Part shown: positions 57,919 to 64,000 of the stretch, piece after piece | Position numbering within the stretch: position 1 is the stretch's first letter | Layout: the number at the start of each line of letters is the position of its first letter | Source of the DNA: Pseudevernia furfuracea | Taxonomy: Eukaryota > Ascomycota > Lecanoromycetes > Lecanorales > Parmeliaceae | NCBI GenBank assembly: GCA_022315425.1 | Contig: JAIUPT010000042.1 | Coordinates: 2,418,001 to 2,482,000, forward strand | Length of the DNA stretch: 64,000 bases | Reading direction: 5' to 3' | Translations under genes and position numbers: made by a program | Notes under the pieces: model-generated | Databases searched by the model: none | What the model was told of the DNA's origin: nothing | What the model saw: the letters and a program-made list of their open reading frames with translations, nothing else

Positions 57919-58606
57919 AAGCTTGATTCGTCGATGATATTATTTAACGAATTTTTATATAAGTTATTTAATTTAAAAAGTATTTATATCTTTCTCGTTA
58001 TTTTAAGATATATTCTTAAAACACGCTATCGTATTATATAATATATGATTCGTCTTTTTTGTTGATTTAGATCTCTTTAAATCTTTTTAACGTATTCGTA
58101 TATTTTTTAAAAGTATTATTATTTCTTTAACCTGGATTCGAGTAAAAAGGTCGCTCTTTTCGACATACTTGAACACTATTTTAAGCGCCTTTTGCACCAG
58201 AGTCTCTGAACGACTAATGCGCTCCCCTCACGCCCCCTCCCACTCTCTCTACGACTACATGCAGACTTGCGCGCTAGTTCATCGCAGCACATCGAGTCAA
58301 GACGTTCCTACATCATCTTCTTAATCATCTTCATCACTTCACTAAGGGTCGCTTATTAAATCCTCAATGCATAATCGAGTAGTGCAGAGATGAGAAGAGA
58401 AAAGATGAGAAGAGAGAGAAAGAGAGAGAGAAGAGTCAGACGTACACACTAAGACTCTTAAGCTGCTTTAGACGCCTACAAAGATGACTCTTCTCCCCCT
58501 CTTTATCTTTTTATCTTCTCGACTTACTTCTCTCTTTTCACTATTATTTTCAAAAATTGATCTCACTCGTTTTGCGCACAGACAATCGTTTTAATTATTA
58601 TCTGTG

Positions 58607-60952
58607 ATGGCTCGTCGCAAAGCACTGCTATATACTTAAAAGCAAGATGCGAGCTTGTCTCACGTCTCTCCTTTCAAGAGAAGTTAGCTTTTAGCTCGAG
58701 AATATTATAACGCACGATACGAGAAGATCGATAAAAGTCATCGATTAACGACTCTTTACGTCGACGTTATCAATTCACATATCGATCGTCTCGAAGGTTT
58801 ATAAAGAGAGTAAGTCACCTTTAGTATAAATTTTACAGCTGTCGTGCTATCGTTATTAATTCTCGATCTCTAGATATTACGATATCGTCGATATCGATTC
58901 TTATTACACTCTTTAAAGGTCGATAAAAAGTCGAATCAAGAACTTTTTTTATTAAATATGTAACAACTACTTCGTCAAGAAAATTAGTTCGATCGAGATC
59001 TACTAATATTAATTAAGTTAGCTCTACATCAAATAAAAGAGTCGACGAATTAGTTCGTTGATCTTAAAGAAAATCTACAATGTAACTAAAGACGCACACG
59101 TTGATGCTTTTATACACACGAGTAACTGTTAAAATAGTTCATTAACGATTCTTGATCGAAGAGCACAGACTAAATAACAACGAAATCGATAAGTTTCTCT
59201 TAAATACGATAGATTTCGTGAAGCTGCTGCGTTATCACTGAGTGTTCGACATCAACATCTTTTCTCACGAACGACAACGAGTTCAATTAGCAACGATCCT
59301 GCTCGTCGCGACATTCACTAAATCCGACCCGAAGCTCTTTTTAAAATCATCTATCGTGACCTGAATTTGTTCGTTTAGCGCGACAAGATCATCGAGAAAG
59401 TAACGCTTATCTTGCAGCTGAAGCTCACTCGAATCAAGTCTCGTAAGAAGCGTAAGAGATCGTGAGTGACCGCTAAGTAATGAAGTTCATTACTCTAACG
59501 AACATGCAGAAAAATCTACATATTCTTTATCAATAACAATCTCATCTTTTATATAATATTTTATATTATCGATCTCGTCTGCAACGACGATGTCTATCTT
59601 TTCTCGAACATCAATCTCAGAATAGTTCTAACTTTGAGCGTTTTAAAGAGACTAAACTGTCAACGAATTTCATAAAAAGAGAACATGCTGAACGTTTCGT
59701 TGTTTCGTGCGCCTATATAAATCTTCAAAGACTGTGTTATCTCGACGAAGACGACGCTCTTTTACGAGAAGTATCACGAGTGAATTAAACGATTAAAAGA
59801 AGAGACTGACTTCGTATAGATTTTCATGATCTATTGTCTTCGACGAGCGACGAGAAATGTCATCAATGATAAGTTTTAAGACTTCTGATTTCAGAGAGTC
59901 TGAGCTAACACGATTATTCACCAGATAATTTCAATTTCAATAAGATCGTTCGTAATCTAATCATGAATCACATCAACTTCGTCATCTTTCAGCGCAACTA
60001 TCTATCTCGCATGATTCGATACGACACTCAAGTCGTATACGAGAGTACGACGTCTCGAACGAAGTTAATTCAAGCAGTCAATCGAATAAGTCGACAGATC
60101 GACTCTCGACGATTCAAAGAGCTGATCGAAGCGCAGAGTGCAGATATTCGTCAGAAGAAAGAAATTTAGAAGCTTCGCGATTGTCGAGATGAATTATTTT
60201 AACGAATTCGATAGAAATTCACGTTCATTTATTATGTAGAGAAACAAGTCATCTACGATTAGTATAAGAAGATCAAACGAGCTGTGAATCGAAAGATCAA
60301 AGCGTGAGAGCGCGAGCTCATAAATTAGATTTAAAAAGAATACGACGTCGTCGCTCCCGTGCAAGATATGCGAGCGCAGCTTGAGAAAGATTCGAAGTCG
60401 CTTCGTCTTATTCTCTTCATCTCAGAACGTGTTTAATACGTCTTTATGAAACGATCGCGCATCGCGAAGATCTTCTTCAATTCATCGTCGACTCGTGATA
60501 TCGAGAGCGATATGAATTGACGAATCTTTATTGTCGATGATATAATGTCGCTCTGTATTCGACAGAAGAGAGTGTTTCGCAAAGCTCGTCGAATTCGAAG
60601 AATTCAGACGAGAGAAAACGATCTTAATAATGACGTAGAACTTCTCTTGAAGGTCGTCAAATTCGATTTTAAGTCGAACTTCTTAATCTTCCGTCTCTTT
60701 TCTATAAGATGTAAACCCTATTAATGCCTTTACTGCCTCGATGACATCGACCTATCTTTGAAGAAGCGACTTTATAACCTTGATAATAAATGTTCTCTGC
60801 AGCGGCACTTCGATCGTCGTCACCCTTTTCGACCCCGCGAACCCTGTTCTTTCCCTCATCTCGAATATGCGACAGTCACGCTTGATAGTGTGATGTATTT
60901 TAAAAATCATGCGGCGACCATTCACGGAATCTACATGTCTGACAGAATTTAG
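58607..60952 (+). pseudogene. RIP-degraded DUF3435/FluG-domain tyrosine-recombinase-like gene with C2H2-type end
   Basis: Translating frame by frame through the stops gives a recognisable order. It starts MARRKALL near 58607. At about 59220-59330 follows LRYH.VFDINIFSHERQRVQLATILLVA, then an RDLNLFV segment and a basic LTRIKSRKKRKR at about 59360-59460. Next comes MNHINFVIFQRNYLSRMIRYDTQVVY at 59963, and at the end CLYCLDDIDL...CSLQRHFDRRH...FPH, then TLDSVMYFKNHAATIHGIYM to a TAG at 60950-60952. This order matches fungal DUF3435 proteins with zinc-finger-like tails. Many codons expected as Trp or Gln are stops (for example TAG after KKEI), as RIP produces. DUF3435 is a tyrosine-recombinase family whose members mobilise Starship giant elements. 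This copy cannot encode a working enzyme. Confidence 0.72.
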
Positions 60953-61979
60953 CATGCCTTATGGAGTTTTAGGCTGATTGTTGATTTTCCTGGCCTCACG
61001 CATTGATTGTGTGTAGTTGGTTCAATGGAAGTGGGCTTTATTTGAAGATTCACAAGTCAAAGGTCTGATTAGCTTTGTCGATTGGCCTGATTTAAGAAGA
61101 GTCAAGACCACTTTCACCATGTGTCTTGAGACCTCTTAAGACCTCTAAGACTAGCGTCTCTACAAGTGTCGGAAGACACGTGTGCTGTGGAAAGCGGCAC
61201 TGCAAAAGCCAGTAGTGTGAAAGGCAATACCGCAGTTAAGCCGGCACCGTGCATAAAAGTTCCTGTATAACAGTCCCTGCATAAAGTCTCCTACTCGCTC
61301 AAAGAGCCTATTCCCTAAAAGTGCCTACTAGCTCACAGTTTCTGAGTCTTTAGAAATAAGATGTCACGTTATACTATCATCTACTGTCCTAGTTCAATCC
61401 CCGTTTCGAGCAAGCAGACAGACAGCAAAACAAAAGCCTATAGGTCTCCTTAACCCCACGACTTCAACCAACGCTCACATTCCTTCCCCCACTTTTTCTT
61501 TCTACCTCTCACCTGCCCTAAGCTTCCTCCTTACCCTGCCTAGATGATACTGTGTCGCGTACTAGAGATGGATCTTAATGGTAGATCATCCTATATATTG
61601 GGTTGGAGAGTTCGACACTGCCGGCGCCTCGAGAGGGCCAAGACGAATATGGAAATCGAAAAGATAATCCGAGTACGCAGACGGGCCATTGATGGAATAG
61701 AGCTTCATGCGTCCAACGAAGGTACTAAGCGAAGACAGAGCCTCTACCAGTGAACTTCCAGCCGCCGGATTCGTAGCTACGGCTGTAGAAGCCATCGGTC
61801 AAATCACGGGGGAATAAGGAAGGCTTTTCTTTAGGGAACATTGAGTTATACTATCGAGACTGTCAATTCATGCCACTTTATCCATCTTAACTAGACTGAT
61901 CATCCTTTACTCGACTAGGAAGAAGTAGTTCTTCAAGGGACCAGCTTTATGGCTGTGGATAATCTAAAGGTCTGCAGAA
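60953..61979. other. Intergenic, return to normal base composition
   Basis: Separates the recombinase relic from the minus-strand membrane-protein gene. Near-repeats of a CATAAARTYYCYTR-type word occur at 61250-61310. A 69-codon plus frame at 61544 has no supporting features. Confidence 0.5.
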
Positions 61980-63074
61980 TTACACTACCCCAGACTTGAA
62001 ATTTTTAGAGATCTCGGCTGAAGCCCGGCGTCTTTGCCGGAGTACCGACCTTGCAAACCAAATATCATGAAACAACATGAATGCTATCAACAGACTAAAA
62101 AACATGACTATGACCACAATGATGACAAGTATAAGACATGAGAACCATCTTGAAACATGAGCAAATTGAGTCCATTTCGGTGATGAATTCGGCAAAGAGC
62201 CCTGTACGCCGAGCTCTACTTGCATGGCACTCAAAGCGACAGAAAGTATTGCAAAAATCGAAAGTACTGGGGCAAGGAAGCGTCCAAGATATGCACCCCA
62301 CTGCGCATCGATGTGGTGGAAGGTCAGCTTCCTCAAGAAGATTCGAGCACACATATTCAGACGACTGAGACAAAGCTCTCCATAGCGATATCTCGGACTG
62401 ACGTCATCATCAGGCAGCTTCTGAAAAGCAGCAATAAATCTGGCAAAGCGTTCGAAAGTAATGTCGTTAGATGAACCATTTGACGTGGAGCCGTCGTCTC
62501 TGGGAATTAAAGCCAGCTGATGCTCATTACTAGTGGCTAACCAGAAATCACGCTCATATCGAATAAGATATGAGTATGTTCGTACGAAGCCAGTGATCGC
62601 TCTACGAAGCTCGATTGGCTGAGTATTTAAGAATTCCCAGAATGCGTGTGACAGCAGGTACCTCGGGATAGGCTTGACATATATGCGGTCATAGTACCAA
62701 ACGAGATGAAGCTGGGGGTTCTCTGTGACGATGATGTTTCGTCCCCGAACTGCTTGATGGTGCAAAGACGATATGTGCCAGTATCGAGGCGTTGCAACAT
62801 TAGTTTCTCCAATTAATTTTCTTTGAGCTTCTATTTAATCGATTCTCATACTCACCAGCCAGAGCTTCGGAGCCAGCTTATCCAACTCAGTCGTCGAATG
62901 TTCTTCATCTAAATACTGCTCCAATTCCATAGACTCATTCAGTGCGACGCGCGGTTGTCCTGGTAAGGAGGTACTATCCCCGTCAGACCGGCGAATATTG
63001 GCATTCTGTGGGACAGCAGCTCCTGGTTCTAGCTGTTTGTTAAGCTCGATTTCTGACGAGAAAGGGACATCCAT
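61980..63074 (-). CDS. Two-exon fungal membrane protein, DUF6601-like (349 aa)
   Basis: Exon 1 is 63074-62852 and exon 2 is 62806-61980, joined by a 45-base intron (GTATGA...GGAG) that gives KLWLVKTNVATPRYWHISSL followed by HHQAVRGRNIIV. The N-terminal 70 residues are acidic and disordered (ELNKQLEPGAA, MELEQYLDEEHST). The core has LHLVWYYDRIYVKPIPRYLLS, AFWEFLN, a Trp/Phe-rich segment (RYERDFWLA), RYRYGELCLSRLN and YLGRFLAPVLSIFAIL, and ends with a second long TM segment (LILVIIVVIVMFFSLLIAF) and a basic tail. It resembles an uncharacterised fungal family (DUF6601 from memory). Two TM helices near the C-terminus suggest an ER or other endomembrane location. Function unknown. Confidence 0.75.
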
Positions 63075-64000
63075 CACTATTCGCAAAGCCCCGTCAATCA
63101 ACCCTCTTTATCGCCACAGTACTTGAAACAGCGTCTGCGGTCGTCAATGCCCTGCTTTATTGTGATGAGCAGGGTTCGGGAAGTTGTAACTTCAACGAAA
63201 ATGGGGCCTGCGTAGGCAAGGGCTGGGAACTGGGTTTGGGGGGCAGACACGGTAACTGCGGGGTTCGCATTACTAAAATATAATCTCGAGAATAGTCTAA
63301 CTTAGCCCGGCCCGCCAGCGATAAGGAGATAACCAAAATGCCGGCAGGGAGGGTAGATCAGGCCCCACGTTGTCGTTCATCCTAGACCTCATGGTTAGAG
63401 TCCGTCTACGTCTGGGAGAGGATGGCATGGGGCCTTATGTTCCATATCACTACCTCGGTGTCATCTATACTCTGGCTGAGGAGAAGGCTAGAGTTATGGA
63501 AGTGCAAGCTAAGATTTAAGGTCAAGGGGCTAATTCTATTAGGTTCCTTTGCGTTCGTTTTCATATTAGACTGGCGCTTGGAGCCGAAGCGGGCGAACCT
63601 GGCCCTATCAGCTCTCCCAGCTGATCCCGGTAAGATTTGACGCCAAGTGGGGTAGACCCGTGGTCAAAACCCACTTCCTAGCATGGTTCCTCTTAGCTTT
63701 TCCAATGTCTACAACATCTCGAGACTCAAACTTCAAGATCAAGTAAGGCTAGTATAACTTAGGCTCGCGGGCTTGAAAGGACTGCACGGCAAAACCCATC
63801 CGGATAAATTTTTCATTGGTGGAACAACGTTTTCCGGATCGACCGCTAGCGGCAGGTTTTGCAATGCAAAGCCTACCTTGGCAATGACCGCCAGCGACGT
63901 TTATCATAAATATTTGTATACAGTCTTCCTCGCTGAGAGCATTATTGACTAGAATAGTGATGCTGAGAGTATTATAGACTGGAATAATAACTAAAATAGT
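63075..64000. other. Intergenic to window end, with a 30-bp direct repeat
   Basis: No gene is supported. At the very end, GCTGAGAGCATTATTGACT at 63932 recurs as GCTGAGAGTATTATAGACT at 63962, a period of 30 bp. AT content rises in the last 100 bases, which may mark another repeat just outside the window. Confidence 0.55.

Larger units (their letters stand above)
55744..58606. other. Non-coding AT-rich stretch between the LTR element and the recombinase relic
   Basis: No gene is seen. The contents are the direct repeats and hairpin array listed separately, plus a less AT-rich 400-base segment (58130-58550) just upstream of the recombinase relic that may be its old promoter. This segment includes a purine-rich GAGAAGAGA run at 58390-58440. 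Confidence 0.6.
53840..60960. other. AT-rich, RIP-like, gene-free block
   Basis: About 7 kb dominated by TA, TTA and TCG words with stops in all frames. It contains a miniature LTR element, two sets of direct repeats, a hairpin-rich segment and a decayed recombinase gene. Comparison of the two LTRs inside it shows almost only transitions, as RIP produces. The block ends abruptly at about 60.96 kb. Confidence 0.85.

Overview
The window looks like nuclear DNA of a filamentous ascomycete (Pezizomycotina). The reasons are short GT-AG introns of about 45-75 bases with CTRAY-like branch points, the families present (fungal P450s, a DHA2 drug-efflux carrier, a fungal rhodopsin-domain membrane protein, many small secreted proteins), and a sharply bounded AT-rich block with the transition-only decay of repeat-induced point mutation (RIP). 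The family mix suggests Dothideomycetes, but that is an impression and cannot be proved by reading alone. All gene models were spliced by hand.

Layout. 0-13.9 kb: a secreted protein with a likely frameshift (1.7-3.1 kb), a P450 (4.5-6.3), a Ser/Thr-rich one-pass surface protein (6.9-8.0), a decayed fragment (9.1-9.5), a small secreted protein (10.3-11.0) and a DHA2 efflux carrier (12.1-13.9). 15.2-24.6 kb: a THEM6-type thioesterase-like protein, an ELO fatty-acid elongase, an intronless P450, a truncated transcription-factor fragment and a short-chain dehydrogenase. 25.4-29.9 kb: three secreted-protein genes in a row on the minus strand. 30.9-49.8 kb: a Sec14-like lipid-transfer protein, a Gln-rich protein, two decayed kinase-like (APH family) genes, a frameshifted orphan, a third P450, an orphan 312-residue protein, a periplasmic-binding-protein-like gene, a PEP-mutase/isocitrate-lyase family enzyme and a rhodopsin-domain protein.

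50.2-61.0 kb: an AT-rich, gene-poor compartment that holds one intact gene (a probable GPI-anchored wall protein). Within it I find a complete miniature LTR element (two 193-bp LTRs, TG...CA ends, a 5-bp target-site duplication and a 3 x 77-bp internal tandem array), a 1.4-kb segment bounded by 51-bp direct repeats and packed with perfect stem-loops, and a RIP-riddled relic of a DUF3435/FluG-type tyrosine recombinase, the family that includes the captains of giant Starship elements. Normal sequence resumes at about 61 kb with a two-exon membrane protein gene.

How it fits together. Oxidative and lipid-modifying genes (three P450s, SDR, ELO, thioesterase-like, efflux pump) share the window, but there is no PKS, NRPS, terpene synthase or prenyltransferase. 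This is therefore not a recognisable biosynthetic cluster. The secreted and surface genes beside a RIP-affected repeat block give the look of a fast-evolving compartment. Single-base frameshifts in otherwise well-kept frames recur across the window. They are either real gene decay or indel errors in the assembly, and read mapping would separate the two.
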